Shown: piece after piece, positions 18,782 through 28,794 of the stretch
Layout: each line of letters starts with the position of its first letter
Position numbering within the stretch: position 1 is the first letter of the stretch
Assembly: GCA_946405135.1 (NCBI GenBank)
Contig: CAMJGD010000016.1
Span: forward strand, 1-64,000
Source: an uncultured Clostridiaceae bacterium
GTDB taxonomy: Bacteria; Bacillota; Clostridia; Clostridiales; Clostridiaceae
Length of the DNA: 64,000 nt
Reading direction: 5' to 3'
The notes under the pieces: generated by a model
Seen by the model: only the letters and a program-made list of their open reading frames with translations
Databases searched by the model: none
Told to the model about the DNA's origin: nothing
Made by a program: the position numbers and the translations under genes

Positions 18782-20350
18782 TTAGTCATGGATCACTTCC
18801 CAATTATGATTTACAGTAGCCTTTACAACTTTTCTTTTAAGTATGTAATTAGCAATGAGCTCTGCCATATCAATATTTATCTCTTTTATCACAGGCTTAC
18901 CTTTAAACATAGGATATTCTCCGCCGCCTCCTGCCCTATAATTGTTCATCACTACTTCATACTCTCCATTCATATCTAAAGGCTTACCTTTATAATTAAG
19001 CTCTACTACTCTATGTCCTATGGATTTTGATATATTGAGTTTATACTCTATGCCTTCCCACATGTCATAGTTATAATGTTGAACTTTAAAATTAGTAAAC
19101 TTCTTGCTGACCTTTATGTCTCCTCCATTATACTGCTCAAAATAAGAAGCAGACCTTTCCAAAGCATCTTTTATGTCTCTGCCAATTACTTTTATAACCT
19201 TTAAGGTATTTGGATATATATAATTAGAAACTATATCTCTCATAGTGACTTTTTCATGAAACCCTGAAGCGGAATTATCAAAAAGAGAAGTACTTGATAT
19301 ATCTGCTCCTGAACTTTCCATCTGAACCTTGTTAAAAAATTCTATAAGAGCATTGTCTTTAGTCCTTATATCCATAGGATCATTTATTCTCATATCCCCA
19401 TCTATTGTTCCTATGGGAATATCCAGCCAAGCCTGAGTAGCAGCTTCATTATCCTTTACAAGTTCAATTATTTCTTTGTCTTCTTTAACATTCTCTGTAT
19501 ATATGATTTTGGAATTTTTTTCTTCTACCTGCCACACTCCATTTTCTCTTTTTAAAACTAAACTTACCTTTCCTAAAGCCTGACCTTGAGCTCCTGGTTG
19601 CAATGTAAGCACTCCATTTATAGACTTATCTTCTATGAATCTATGTTGATGACCAGTAAGCAGTACATCTATCTCAGGAAATTTTTGACACAGCTCATAG
19701 CCTTGATTTTCTCCTAAGTTTGTATCCGTTATCTCTCCTGTATCAATATTCCTTTCAAAACCGCCATGGTAACTGACTATTATTATGTCCACCTTTTCTT
19801 TTTCTTTCAAATGCTTTATCCACTTTTCTACATGAGGTATTACATCTTCAAATTTAAGACCTTCTATATTATAGTTATTTTCCCAATTAGGTATGTATTT
19901 AGTTGTTATGCCTAATACCCCTACACGAACCCCCTCTGAAAATTCTTTTACTATATAAGGTCTTCCAAAGGCAGGTTCATCACTGCTTTCATTTAATATA
20001 TTAGCTGAAAGCCAAGGAAACTCAGAATCTTTTACCGCACTAAACAGAACATCTTTACCATAGTTAAATTCATGATTACCTACTACTGCTCCATCATATT
20101 TCAAATAATTTAATACCTTTATAAGAGGATTTACGCCTTCTCTATTTATATTGGCATAATAGTAAGTTAAAGGAGTCCCTTGCAGTATATCCCCATTATC
20201 TATAAGAATAAGATTTTTATTTTTATTTTTTTCTTCCTTAATAACGGTAGAAATTTTGCAAAATCCAGATTCCTTTCTTTGATTATTTGCATAATTAATT
20301 GGAAGAATACACCCATGTATATCTGTAGTCTCTAATATAGTCAGTTTCAT
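18782..20350 (-). CDS. Cytoplasmic bifunctional metallophosphatase/5'-nucleotidase
   Basis: 522-residue calcineurin-like nucleotidase. The N-terminal metal-binding domain shows TTDIHGC, DNGDILQGTP, GNHEFNYG, VSYHGGFE and LTGHQHRF in order. The C-terminal 5'-nucleotidase domain ends with NYRAGGGGEYPMF, which shapes the substrate site. Secreted relatives begin with a signal peptide, but this one starts directly with MKLTILETTDIHG, so it should act inside the cell on nucleotides or 2',3'-cyclic nucleotides. SD AGAGGTGA. Monocistronic. Confidence 0.9.
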   Translation of the reverse strand: MKLTILETTDIHGCILPINYANNQRKESGFCKISTVIKEEKNKNKNLILIDNGDILQGTPLTYYYANINREGVNPLIKVLNYLKYDGAVVGNHEFNYGKDVLFSAVKDSEFPWLSANILNESSDEPAFGRPYIVKEFSEGVRVGVLGITTKYIPNWENNYNIEGLKFEDVIPHVEKWIKHLKEKEKVDIIIVSYHGGFERNIDTGEITDTNLGENQGYELCQKFPEIDVLLTGHQHRFIEDKSINGVLTLQPGAQGQALGKVSLVLKRENGVWQVEEKNSKIIYTENVKEDKEIIELVKDNEAATQAWLDIPIGTIDGDMRINDPMDIRTKDNALIEFFNKVQMESSGADISSTSLFDNSASGFHEKVTMRDIVSNYIYPNTLKVIKVIGRDIKDALERSASYFEQYNGGDIKVSKKFTNFKVQHYNYDMWEGIEYKLNISKSIGHRVVELNYKGKPLDMNGEYEVVMNNYRAGGGGEYPMFKGKPVIKEINIDMAELIANYILKRKVVKATVNHNWEVIHD

Positions 20351-20574
20351 GAAATCACCTCTTGGAAAAAGATTTTAAATCATTTACTTTATTATTGGTT
20401 TTATTTTATTTAATTATAGCAATGAGCAAATATATATTCAATTTATAGTAGTAATTTTATGAATATTCAATTTTATGCACTTATTTTCAACTTAATATCT
20501 AAAGCTTAAATTCTTATAAATACTCTATTTTAAAACCTTTTCATATAAAAAATTAAAAAAACTCAAAATAGTTA

Positions 20575-20604
20575 TTGCATATTTATCGAATACTATTGTA
20601 TAAT
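20575..20604 (+). promoter_or_regulatory. Sigma-A promoter of the amino acid ABC operon
   Basis: TTGCAT (20575-20580) and TATAAT (20599-20604) are separated by 18 bases and lie 54 bases upstream of the binding-protein start. This is a close match to the housekeeping consensus. The rest of the 20351-20657 gap is AT-rich with no other clear signal. Confidence 0.7.
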
Positions 20605-20657
20605 TATACACATGTTTTAGATTTTTATTATTTTATTACTAAGGAGGATTATTAAAT

Positions 20658-21479
20658 ATGAATAAAAAACTGTTAAAAAAGATATTTTCTATATCCCTAG
20701 CAAGTACTCTTATGTTTTCACTATCTGCTTGTGCAAAAAAAGGAAATGCTAGTGCAAATGCAAGCAGACTTGATACTATAAAAAAGTCTGGAAAGTTAGT
20801 TATAGGTACAAGTGCTGATTATCCACCTTTTGAATTCCATAAAACCATAAATGGCAAAGATGAAATCATAGGTTTTGATGTTGATATAGCTAAAGAAATT
20901 GCTAAAGATATGAACGTGGAACTTCAAATAAAAGATATGAAATTTGATGGACTTTTAGCCGCTTTGGATTCTGGAAATGTAGATATAGTAATGGCTGGGA
21001 TGACCCCTACAGAAAAGCGAAAGAAAAGTGTAGATTTTTCAAAGGTATATTATACTTCACTTCAAGGCATAATAGTTAGAACAGAAGATAAGGACAAGTT
21101 CAAAAATTTAGATGACCTTATGGGGAAAAAAATAGGTGTGCAAAAAAGTTCTATACAAGAAGATTTAGCTAAAGCTCAAATTAAAAATGCTGATTTAAAA
21201 GGACTAGGCAAAGTTACAGATCTTGTACTTGAATTAAAAAATAAAAAAGTGGATGCTATAGTGGTAGAAAAACCTGTAGCTGAAGCTTATGTTAGTAAAA
21301 ACCCTGATATGTCTATAGCTCAGGCTACTTTGAAGCCAAGTGAAGACAACGGTTCTGCTATAGCCATAAAAAAAGGTTCTGGAGAGCTTGTAGATCAGAT
21401 AAATAAAACTTTAGACAGATTAATAAATGAAAAAGCAATAGACAAATTTGTAACAAAAGCTAACGAACAGATTGAGTAA
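20658..21479 (+). CDS. Polar amino acid ABC transporter substrate-binding lipoprotein
   Basis: 273-residue SBP family 3 protein. A lipoprotein signal (MNKKLLKKIFSISLAS, lipobox LSAC with Cys25) anchors it outside the membrane. The mature part has VIGTSADYPPFEF, GFDVDIAKEIAKDM, MAGMTPTEKRKKSVDFS and KIGVQKSS, all hallmarks of the polar amino acid binding fold. It is first of a three-gene operon with permease and ATPase. Substrate (glutamine, arginine, cystine or other) cannot be assigned by reading. SD AAGGAGG. Confidence 0.94.
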   Translation: MNKKLLKKIFSISLASTLMFSLSACAKKGNASANASRLDTIKKSGKLVIGTSADYPPFEFHKTINGKDEIIGFDVDIAKEIAKDMNVELQIKDMKFDGLLAALDSGNVDIVMAGMTPTEKRKKSVDFSKVYYTSLQGIIVRTEDKDKFKNLDDLMGKKIGVQKSSIQEDLAKAQIKNADLKGLGKVTDLVLELKNKKVDAIVVEKPVAEAYVSKNPDMSIAQATLKPSEDNGSAIAIKKGSGELVDQINKTLDRLINEKAIDKFVTKANEQIE

Positions 21480-21512
21480 GCTTAACCTTAGGTATAAAAG
21501 GGGTGTATATAA

Positions 21513-22169
21513 TTGGATTTTAGTTTTTTATCTGAATACTATGGATTTTTCTTAAACGGAGCAAAATTTACTATTATATTAGCTATATTTACTGTGCTGT
21601 TTGGAAGCATGTTTGGTCTCTTACTTTCACTTATGAGACTATCAAACAGCAAAGTGCTTAAATTTATATCTACTACCTATATAGAATTTATAAGAGGAAC
21701 TCCTATACTGGTGCAATTGTATATAATTTATTATGGGCTTCCTTCTTTAGGCATTCAATTTCCAGACATGTTAGCAGCTATAATCACCTTATCCATAAAC
21801 AGCTCTGCTTATGTAGCAGAAATAATTAGAGCAGGAATAAATGCTGTAGATAAAGGTCAAATGGAAGCTGCAAGAAGTCTAGGCATGACTAGAACTATGG
21901 CCATGAAAAATATAATAATTCCTCAGGCTTTTAAGAATATATTACCTGCCCTTGGAAATGAATTTATAGTGGTTATTAAAGAGTCATCTATAGTTTCAGT
22001 AATTGGAATACATGAGCTCATGTACAATGCAGATACTGTAAGAGGTAATATATTTAAACCTTTTGAGCCGCTGTTATTTGCCGCTTTATTGTATTTTATC
22101 ATGACATTTACTTTATCCAAACTATTAGGTGTTGCTGAAAGGAGGATGACGGTAAGTGATAGAAATTAA
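21513..22169 (+). CDS. Amino acid ABC transporter permease
   Basis: 218-residue HisM/GlnP-type permease with about five transmembrane helices. It has the [20 protein letters not shown] segment and the EAA loop [23 protein letters not shown] that contacts the ATPase. TTG start preceded by AAAAGGGGTG. It lies 33 bases after the binding protein and overlaps the ATPase gene by 14 bases, so the two are translationally coupled. A single permease gene implies a homodimer. Confidence 0.95.
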   Translation: MDFSFLSEYYGFFLNGAKFTIILAIFTVLFGSMFGLLLSLMRLSNSKVLKFISTTYIEFIRGTPILVQLYIIYYGLPSLGIQFPDMLAAIITLSINSSAYVAEIIRAGINAVDKGQMEAARSLGMTRTMAMKNIIIPQAFKNILPALGNEFIVVIKESSIVSVIGIHELMYNADTVRGNIFKPFEPLLFAALLYFIMTFTLSKLLGVAERRMTVSDRN

Positions 22170-22878
22170 TGATCTTCATAAAAAATTTGGTAAAACTCCT
22201 GTTTTAAAAGGTATAAATGAACACATATCTAAAGGAGAAGTTGTAGTTATAATAGGTCCCAGCGGTTCTGGTAAAAGTACCTTTTTAAGATGTTTAAATC
22301 TGCTAGAAACTCCTGAACAGGGAAGTATAATATTTGAAGGACAAAATATTACTGATAAAAAAGTTAACATAAATAAATTAAGAGAAAAGATGGGTATGGT
22401 GTTTCAACAGTTTAATCTATTCCCCCACAAAACAGTTCTAGAAAACATAACCATAGCACCTATAAAAGTAAAGGGTAAACCAAAAGAAGAAGCAGAAAAA
22501 AAAGCCCTACATCTTCTAGAAAAAGTAGGTCTAAAAGATAAAGCCAGTGCCTATCCTGCTCAGCTCTCAGGCGGTCAAAAACAAAGAATTGCTATTGCAA
22601 GAGCTTTAGCCATGGAACCGGATGTGATGCTCTTTGATGAACCTACCTCTGCTCTTGATCCTGAAATGGTAGGAGAAGTTCTAGCGGTTATGAAAGAACT
22701 AGCTGCAGAAGGAATGACTATGGTAGTAGTAACACACGAAATGGGCTTTGCAAAAGAAGTGGGAGATAGAGTTATCTTTATGGATGATGGAAACATATTA
22801 GAGCAGGGAACTCCAGAAAAAATCTTTACCAATCCTCAAAATCCTAGAACAAAAGATTTTTTAAGTAAAATATTATAA
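22156..22878 (+). CDS. Amino acid ABC transporter ATP-binding protein
   Basis: 240-residue GlnQ-type ATPase with Walker [11 protein letters not shown]-loop [10 protein letters not shown], signature [15 protein letters not shown], Walker [13 protein letters not shown] and the switch His in [12 protein letters not shown] start at 22156 with GGAGG upstream, inside the end of the permease gene. It completes the importer. No intrinsic terminator was seen other than the palindromic repeat that follows. Confidence 0.97.
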   Translation: MIEINDLHKKFGKTPVLKGINEHISKGEVVVIIGPSGSGKSTFLRCLNLLETPEQGSIIFEGQNITDKKVNINKLREKMGMVFQQFNLFPHKTVLENITIAPIKVKGKPKEEAEKKALHLLEKVGLKDKASAYPAQLSGGQKQRIAIARALAMEPDVMLFDEPTSALDPEMVGEVLAVMKELAAEGMTMVVVTHEMGFAKEVGDRVIFMDDGNILEQGTPEKIFTNPQNPRTKDFLSKIL

Positions 22879-22906
22879 GCTCAGAATTTTTTAGTGAATA
22901 ACTAAT

Positions 22907-22973
22907 GAGGCTGTAACATCAAGAATAAACATTACAATATATTGTATATGAATTTCTTAATGCAACAGCCCCT
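22907..22973. repeat. MITE-like palindromic repeat, copy 2 (short)
   Basis: GAGGCTGTAACATCAAG at the left end and CTTAATGCAACAGCCCC at the right end are inverted copies of each other. The AATATATTG core is shared with copy 1, and the arms match copies at 15981 and 34206. At 67 bases it is the shortest, apparently having lost the middle. It lies between the ABC operon and the convergent DUF3343 gene. Confidence 0.65.
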
Positions 22974-23026
22974 TATCTTTTCACTATTCCCTATTCACTT
23001 TTCACTTTATATCGAGATAACAGCCT

Positions 23027-23290
23027 TTACTTATAAAAGTCTTTATACTTTTTCTCTAGCCTGTAAAATCCAAGCACCTTAATATTATTTTCTTCTACCA
23101 GTTTCTTTATCATATCCTCATCCTTTTTTTCATATTGAATAGATATACCGCAACAGGCAGAAAGTTCTCTTGGAGTAGGTACTATTACATACTTTATTTT
23201 TCTGCCTTTAAGTAAACTCTCAAGAGCAAGTCCACTGCTGTGAGAAGGAAATAATATATAGTTTTTAATTTGAGCTATCTCTGTATTCAT
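23027..23290 (-). CDS. DUF3343 family protein
   Basis: 87-residue DUF3343 protein with the ILFPSHSSGLALESLLK start and the conserved VPTPRELSACCGISIQ motif containing a Cys-Cys pair. The family is proposed to carry sulfur or selenium, from its Cys pair and gene neighbourhoods; I cannot show this here. It is the last gene of a three-gene unit after the activator and the double-cubane reductase, with a 25-base gap. SD GAGGGGA. Confidence 0.88.
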   Translation of the reverse strand: MNTEIAQIKNYILFPSHSSGLALESLLKGRKIKYVIVPTPRELSACCGISIQYEKKDEDMIKKLVEENNIKVLGFYRLEKKYKDFYK

Positions 23291-23315
23291 GGCAATTTCC
23301 CCTCATTAATTGATG

Positions 23316-24575
23316 CTAAATCATCTCTAAGAATGCCTCTACCCTAGTTTTTATCTGTCCTGCATCCTCCGTAGAATAATCTGTTTCTATATTTATAACA
23401 GGTATTCCAGCTTTCTTTAGAGCATCCTCTACCTTTTTATATTCCACCGCATAGGTATGGCAAAAAGAAAGATTTGAATGTATTACTCCATCTACATTAT
23501 ATTCTTTTACATAGTTCAAAATATCCTGTATTCTGTTTTCATTAGGGGTGAAACAAGCACAATTTATATTCAAATATCTATCTGCAAGATTTTTAATTAA
23601 GTCCTCTATAGTTTCTCCTTCTTTACTTACTTCATTTTCAAAATATCTAGTTCCTGTACAAGTTTCCTCTACTACCACTTCTGCTGGCAAACTTTCAATT
23701 ATATGATGAAGTTTCCAGTTTGGAAGAGCCATGGGAGTACCAGTTATCATTATTCTCTTTTTACCTTTAGGTTTTTGAGTTTTTATCCTTTCTTCTAATT
23801 CATCACATAGTTCATTTACTTTCTGCACAAATCTTTCTGGTTCATCATAAAATGCTATTTGTGATATTAAAAGAGAATCTAAACCACTTATAGGTGAAGG
23901 TGTAACCTTTCTTAAATCATAAAGTCTTTTAAGAGCCCTTCTCTTACTGTTACAGACATCTATGCCCTTCTTTAAAGACTCTACAGTAACCTTGTTACCT
24001 GTTAGCTTTTCTACTTCTTTTATAAATAGCTTTATCTCTTCCATCCACATATTATAGTCTTTATTTCTTTTCATTTGAGGTAAATCCATAACATGTACAG
24101 GCACATATTCATTTAGTATTTCCCAAGCTTTCTTCTTTCCATCACAGGTAGTTTCTCCTACCACCATGTCACAGGATTGGAAATAAGGACAGGTTCCGCC
24201 TATTTTAGCTCCCACAAATGCCTTTATAAGTGGACATAGGTTTCTTGGAAGAACCTTTTCTCCATCCCCTACCCAGAATTGTGATCCAGCACAAAGTCCC
24301 ACGGATACAGCTTCAGCGGCTATGATAACCTCATCTGGTACAAATACACAAAAAGTACCTATAACTTTTCCGCCTTTTTGTTTATGTTCTGCTAGTTCTT
24401 GTATTCTAAGTCCATGAACTTCTGATACAACAAAGTTAAAATAGTTCATTCCTTCTGGTCTATTCTCTTGGTTTAAATACACTCCTCCATACAATTCTGG
24501 TAAAACTGCACATAACTGATCATGTTTTTCCAAGTCCATGTCTAAACTTTTCCATAATTCTCTGTAATCTGCCAT
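23316..24575 (-). CDS. Double-cubane-cluster reductase (2-hydroxyacyl-CoA dehydratase D-like, YjiM type)
   Basis: 419-residue member of the HgdB/BcrC superfamily. The many cysteines, in TFCVFVPDE, NLCPLIKAF, GGTCPYFQSCDMVVGETTCDGKKKAWE, NINCACF and SFCHTY, fit the double-cubane [8Fe-9S] proteins rather than true dehydratases. It is encoded alone with an activator and lacks a second subunit. In the family, ATP-driven electron transfer from the activator produces a very low-potential cluster; the physiological substrate is unknown. SD AGGGGGA. Confidence 0.87.
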   Translation of the reverse strand: MADYRELWKSLDMDLEKHDQLCAVLPELYGGVYLNQENRPEGMNYFNFVVSEVHGLRIQELAEHKQKGGKVIGTFCVFVPDEVIIAAEAVSVGLCAGSQFWVGDGEKVLPRNLCPLIKAFVGAKIGGTCPYFQSCDMVVGETTCDGKKKAWEILNEYVPVHVMDLPQMKRNKDYNMWMEEIKLFIKEVEKLTGNKVTVESLKKGIDVCNSKRRALKRLYDLRKVTPSPISGLDSLLISQIAFYDEPERFVQKVNELCDELEERIKTQKPKGKKRIMITGTPMALPNWKLHHIIESLPAEVVVEETCTGTRYFENEVSKEGETIEDLIKNLADRYLNINCACFTPNENRIQDILNYVKEYNVDGVIHSNLSFCHTYAVEYKKVEDALKKAGIPVINIETDYSTEDAGQIKTRVEAFLEMI

Positions 24576-24653
24576 AATTTATTCCCCCTAGTTTTATATA
24601 ATTATTTTATTATTAAAATCCTTAAACTATAAGTTATGAAATCTATTAATGTT

Positions 24654-25418
24654 TTAACTTTTAGTCACTTTTTCTCTAGCTATAATCCCAGCTCCAATGG
24701 CTCCTGCAAATCTTGCTAAAGGACTGCTTTCCACAGTCATTCCAAGCTTTTTAGAAAGGCTATCTATAAGGTATCTATTTTCACAAAGCCCTCCACTTAA
24801 AAAATAGCTTTGTGCTCTTCCATGTTTCTGACATAATGAGTTTACCCTCCCAGTTATGGACTCTATAATAGCATAGGCTATATTTTTTCTATCTTCACCG
24901 CTGCCTATAAGGCTTATAACTTCAGATTCAGCAAAAACCGTACACATAGAACTTATAGATACACCTCTGCCGTCTTTAGATAATCTGCTCATTTCCATAA
25001 GATCTAGTCCTAAAGTGTTTGCCATCATCTCTAGGAATCTGCCTGTCCCTGCTGCACATTTATCATTCATGGTAAATGAAACCACCTTACCATCCTCTAT
25101 GGTTATAACTTTAGTGTCTTGTCCACCTATATCTATCACGGTACAGTCCTTATGTGTAAGATAATAGGCTCCTCTGCCATGACAAGTTATTTCTGTAATA
25201 GTTTTGTCTGCATAGGGTACAGATACTCTTCCATAGCCTGTAGCTACCTTAAAGCTGCTTGAAAAAAATCCTCTCTCATCCAATTTAGTTTTGATATCTT
25301 CCGCAGTTTTTACACTGCTCCATCCCGTAGGCAGCATAAAGGTTTCCAAAAGTTCATTTTCGTCAAAAACTGCCACTTTTGATGCTGTAGAGCCTATGTC
25401 TATACCTATGTAATGCAT
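24654..25418 (-). CDS. Acyl-CoA dehydratase activase/ATP-dependent reductase activator
   Basis: 254-residue HgdC/BadF-type ASKHA ATPase. GIDIGSTASKVAVFD and VIDIGGQDTKVI are the phosphate-binding loops. NDKCAAGTG and SSMCTVFAESE supply the two cysteines per subunit that hold a bridging 4Fe-4S cluster in the homodimer. The protein feeds electrons to the neighbouring double-cubane reductase on ATP hydrolysis. SD AAAGGAAGGG. First gene of the trio; its promoter must lie in 25419-25820. Confidence 0.92.
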   Translation of the reverse strand: MHYIGIDIGSTASKVAVFDENELLETFMLPTGWSSVKTAEDIKTKLDERGFFSSSFKVATGYGRVSVPYADKTITEITCHGRGAYYLTHKDCTVIDIGGQDTKVITIEDGKVVSFTMNDKCAAGTGRFLEMMANTLGLDLMEMSRLSKDGRGVSISSMCTVFAESEVISLIGSGEDRKNIAYAIIESITGRVNSLCQKHGRAQSYFLSGGLCENRYLIDSLSKKLGMTVESSPLARFAGAIGAGIIAREKVTKS

Positions 25419-25820
25419 TAATACCCTTCCTTTACTAAATGTTTTGAAATCGTTTATATTACCACCTATAATTATACTTTAACCCTGCTGTAGCTTCTAA
25501 TTCTTATTTTAAATAGATAGTTCCATATCTATAGATATCAGTTATATATATTATCTTTCAAATATCCCATTTACTGTTATAATTTATGCTGTTATTTTAT
25601 TTACAAAAATGAATTTTCAGGCATTTTGTAGGAAAAATAAATACTTTCGAGCATTATTTGTGATATACTACAAAACTTTACAAATGTATGTAATATTAGC
25701 AATCTGTCTGATATAATTTTAATTGTTATTATACTTATACTATTTGTAATTTATAATCAATTTTTGGTATTCTTTTACGACATTAAAATATATAAATTTT
25801 AACTAAAGGAAGGATATAAA
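25419..25820. other. Divergent intergenic region, no gene
   Basis: About 400 AT-rich bases between the activator (minus) and the chemoreceptor (plus). Promoters for both must be here. I looked for a sigma-28-type motif upstream of the receptor and for small ORFs or stable hairpins and found none I could support. Confidence 0.4.
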
Positions 25821-28058
25821 ATGAAAAAGGCTTTTACTGCATTAAAAAATATGACTAATAAAAAGGCTAACTCTACAAATAAAAAAGATGATGTAAATAA
25901 AGAAAATATTAAAGATTTAGTCTCTACAAAAAAGAATAAAAAACAACACAAAATAAAAAATAAGTCAAACAAGCTTAAAAATGAAAAATTTTCTACATCA
26001 GATTTAAAATTTTGGAAAAGCATGAGAAATAGTAAGAAAAATTCTTTAATGAGGAATCTAGTAAAATCTACTTCTTTTATAATAATACTATCCCTTTTAA
26101 TATCTAATTTGACTGTATTTTTCATAACAAAAAATACGGTAAAAGATGATTTTATAGCTTCTTCTAAAGAGATATTAGGTCAAACAAAAAAGTATGTAGA
26201 ACTTATAGAAACCAATATTGAAAGTAGTTCTATGCAAATCCTTTCAGATAAAAAGGTTACTTCAAGCTTAACAAAAAAATATGACAATGAATTTGATAAA
26301 TATATGGGAAAAAAAGATGTGGAAGAAATTCTTAAAAATATATCACTAAATGGTATGCTCAGCAATATAAAAAGTATATATATAATAGGTGAATCAGATT
26401 ATTCTCCGAATACTGATGGTATTGGCGTTTCTCAAGAAAAAATTGATAAACTTAAAGAAGAAGCTTGGTATAAAAAAGTTATAAAAGATGATGGAAAATC
26501 TTCTTGGACTGTACCTCAAAAAAATTTAGCTGCTAATGATGATAACTTGTATATAAGCCATGTAAGATCCTTAAAAGACTCTTCAAGTTTTAAATCTTGT
26601 GGAATCCTTCAAATAAACTTAGCTCCAGAAGTCTTTTCTAACTATTTGAAAGATGTAAATATTGGTAAAAACGGCTATATATATATAGTAGATAAAGATG
26701 GTAATGTGGTTTCCCATAAAGACGTTGCACTTTTAGGTAAAAAATTAGATCTTAGCTACTTAAGTGAAATAAATGCTGCTGAAGAAGGAACATTTAAGTT
26801 TAAAGAAAATGGAGTAAATATGTTCGGAGTTTACACTAGTTTAAATGATGGTAACTGGAAACTTATAGCTGCGGTACCTAATTCAGAACTTGCATCTTCT
26901 TCTAAAGTCATAGGTATTGCTACTGTCATAATAATTCTTATATGCATCATTATTTCTATAATAGTTGCTGGATTTAAAAGTTTCCAAATCAGTAAACCTA
27001 TAAATGATATAATTGGCTTAACTAATGAACTTTCAAACGGTAATTTTACTATAGAATCAACTAGCAGTAACATATATGAACTAAATGAATTAAATAATAA
27101 TTTTAATAATATGATTAAGAACTTACGAAGCATGTTTGCAACTACTGCAGAGCTTGCCCTTGCTACAGATGAATCCGCTAATAATCTTCTTAATATTTCT
27201 CAAGAAATGAAAATGAGTGCAGAAGATATAAATGCTGCTTCAACTCAAATTGCTACAGGTTCTTCAGAGCAGACTGAAACAGCTATGACCTGCGTAGAAG
27301 TTTCAAACAGCTTTAACTATGAAATAAGTAATTCAGTAAATATACTCAATGAAGCTAATAAAGCTTCTAATGACTCTAAAACGGCTATAAATGAAAGTCA
27401 AGCTATAGTGTCCAATTTAAATAATACTTCATATAATAATTCTCAGTCTATGGCCAACGTTAGTAACACCATAGCAGATTTAGGCAATAATACTAAAGAC
27501 ATTTTAACCATATTAAGTAAAATTCAAGATATAACAGAACAAACAAATCTTCTAGCTTTAAATGCTTCTATAGAGGCTGCAAGAGCTGGTGAAGCGGGAA
27601 GAGGTTTTGCTGTAGTAGCGGAAGAGATAAGAAAACTAGCTGAACAATCTCAAAAAGCTTCCATGGATATAAAGAAAATAATAGATAATGTAAATACTTC
27701 TATTAAATCTTCTATAAGTATATCTAACGAGGCTCAAGTAGCCTTTAAAGAAGAGTTGGTTCAAGTTAATAAGACTATAGAAGCCTTTGAAACTCTTAAA
27801 GTTTCTATAGATAATATAACAGACTCCATGGGGAATGCTACAAATTCAATAAAACTTATAGATACAGGAAAAGACATATTAAATAAATACATTAATGAGA
27901 TAGCTGAAATATCACAAAGAAATACTGCTGCTACTGAAGAAGTTACAGCCTCTATCGAAACACAGAGTACTTCCAATGCAGAAATGTATACTCTAGCTAA
28001 GAAGCTAAATGAAAATGCTCATAAATTGAAAGAAGTAGTAGAAAGTTTTAAATATTAA
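25821..28058 (+). CDS. Methyl-accepting chemotaxis protein with long basic N-terminal tail
   Basis: 745-residue transmembrane chemoreceptor. A Lys/Asn-rich cytoplasmic tail of about 83 residues precedes transmembrane helix 1 (84-104). A periplasmic-type dCache sensor follows ([33 protein letters not shown]), then transmembrane helix 2, a HAMP domain ([20 protein letters not shown]) and the signalling hairpin tip ([22 protein letters not shown]). The extended N-terminus is unusual, since receptors normally begin within about 10 residues of the first helix. No other chemotaxis genes are nearby. SD AAAGGAAGG. Confidence 0.93.
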   Translation: MKKAFTALKNMTNKKANSTNKKDDVNKENIKDLVSTKKNKKQHKIKNKSNKLKNEKFSTSDLKFWKSMRNSKKNSLMRNLVKSTSFIIILSLLISNLTVFFITKNTVKDDFIASSKEILGQTKKYVELIETNIESSSMQILSDKKVTSSLTKKYDNEFDKYMGKKDVEEILKNISLNGMLSNIKSIYIIGESDYSPNTDGIGVSQEKIDKLKEEAWYKKVIKDDGKSSWTVPQKNLAANDDNLYISHVRSLKDSSSFKSCGILQINLAPEVFSNYLKDVNIGKNGYIYIVDKDGNVVSHKDVALLGKKLDLSYLSEINAAEEGTFKFKENGVNMFGVYTSLNDGNWKLIAAVPNSELASSSKVIGIATVIIILICIIISIIVAGFKSFQISKPINDIIGLTNELSNGNFTIESTSSNIYELNELNNNFNNMIKNLRSMFATTAELALATDESANNLLNISQEMKMSAEDINAASTQIATGSSEQTETAMTCVEVSNSFNYEISNSVNILNEANKASNDSKTAINESQAIVSNLNNTSYNNSQSMANVSNTIADLGNNTKDILTILSKIQDITEQTNLLALNASIEAARAGEAGRGFAVVAEEIRKLAEQSQKASMDIKKIIDNVNTSIKSSISISNEAQVAFKEELVQVNKTIEAFETLKVSIDNITDSMGNATNSIKLIDTGKDILNKYINEIAEISQRNTAATEEVTASIETQSTSNAEMYTLAKKLNENAHKLKEVVESFKY

Positions 28059-28062
28059 AAAT

Positions 28063-28110
28063 AAAAGCTATACTGAAAGTTAATAAAAACCTTCAGTATA
28101 GCTTTTAATT
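28063..28110 (+). terminator. Intrinsic terminator after the chemoreceptor
   Basis: AAAAGCTATACTGAA (28063-28077) pairs with TTCAGTATAGCTTTT (28092-28106). The stem is A-rich on the left and followed by T on the right, so it can serve both the receptor and the convergent DUF2922 gene. Confidence 0.85.
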
Positions 28111-28114
28111 TAAA

Positions 28115-28336
28115 CTACTTTACATCATATTTAGCTATATTCTTTTCTACAATTTGAGCTGAATCTTTAGCCTTTAACTCTCCCCCTGAGGAAAGGAATA
28201 GATTGTTTGTCACTATAATATCCATAGCACTTGAAATCTGTTCTTCTGTTAAATCCTCTTTTACTCCATTGAGTCTAAGACTCGCTTTCTTACCTTCCTG
28301 ATTTATGAAAGTCATGATCAAAGTCTTATCTGCCAT
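28115..28336 (-). CDS. DUF2922 family protein
   Basis: 73-residue DUF2922 protein, with the family's TLIMTFINQEGKKASLRLNGVKEDLT start and a core of beta strands then helix. Such genes occur paired with DUF1659 in many Clostridia and Bacilli, as here, 38 bases downstream. The function is unknown. SD AGGGGGTA. A shared terminator with the chemoreceptor follows. Confidence 0.85.
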   Translation of the reverse strand: MADKTLIMTFINQEGKKASLRLNGVKEDLTEEQISSAMDIIVTNNLFLSSGGELKAKDSAQIVEKNIAKYDVK

Positions 28337-28374
28337 AAAAAATACCCCCTAAAATTTATTTTGCCTTTTCAGCT

Positions 28375-28599
28375 TTATTCATTTATTATTCTTTGTTCAT
28401 CTTCTCTTATGGTTTGAACTACAGGATACTTCATTAAGCTCTTTAGTGCTTCAGCTACCGCTAAAATCTCTTCATTTTTAGAAGTTAATTTGATCTTTGA
28501 GAACCTTTCAGACTTAACTATGTCCTTGCCTTTTCCGTCTACCCCTACTTTATACTTCATTACCATGGCACTTTGAACTAATATTGATTTAGCTGCCAT
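28375..28599 (-). CDS. DUF1659 family protein
   Basis: 74-residue DUF1659 protein with GKDIVKSERFSKIKLTSKNEEILAVAEALKSLM, the conserved middle of the family. The start was set at ATG 28599, nine bases from AAAGGAG; earlier in-frame ATG and TTG codons lie within or too near the SD. It forms the usual pair with DUF2922. The function is unknown. A weak inverted repeat (28681-28734) lies upstream, in the gap to the protease gene. Confidence 0.84.
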   Translation of the reverse strand: MAAKSILVQSAMVMKYKVGVDGKGKDIVKSERFSKIKLTSKNEEILAVAEALKSLMKYPVVQTIREDEQRIINE

Positions 28600-28794
28600 A
28601 TTCATCAACTCCTTTCATTAATTAAATATGCAATAGAAAGGAAGTTTTTATAATAAAATAAAAAAAGACCTCATATAATGTGATATGCGTCCATACATCA
28701 GACAGTTAAAATATATCTTAGTAGATGCATATCAATTAGTAAGCCTTTAGTTCTGTTTACTTATTTAATTAATAATTATATTTAAGTTTCCATT

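Noticed and set aside
28681..28734. TGATATGCGTC/GATGCATATCA inverted repeat as a terminator of the CPBP gene
   Set aside because: The U-run on the minus strand starts about 14 bases after the stem, too far for a standard intrinsic terminator, and the loop is 32 bases.
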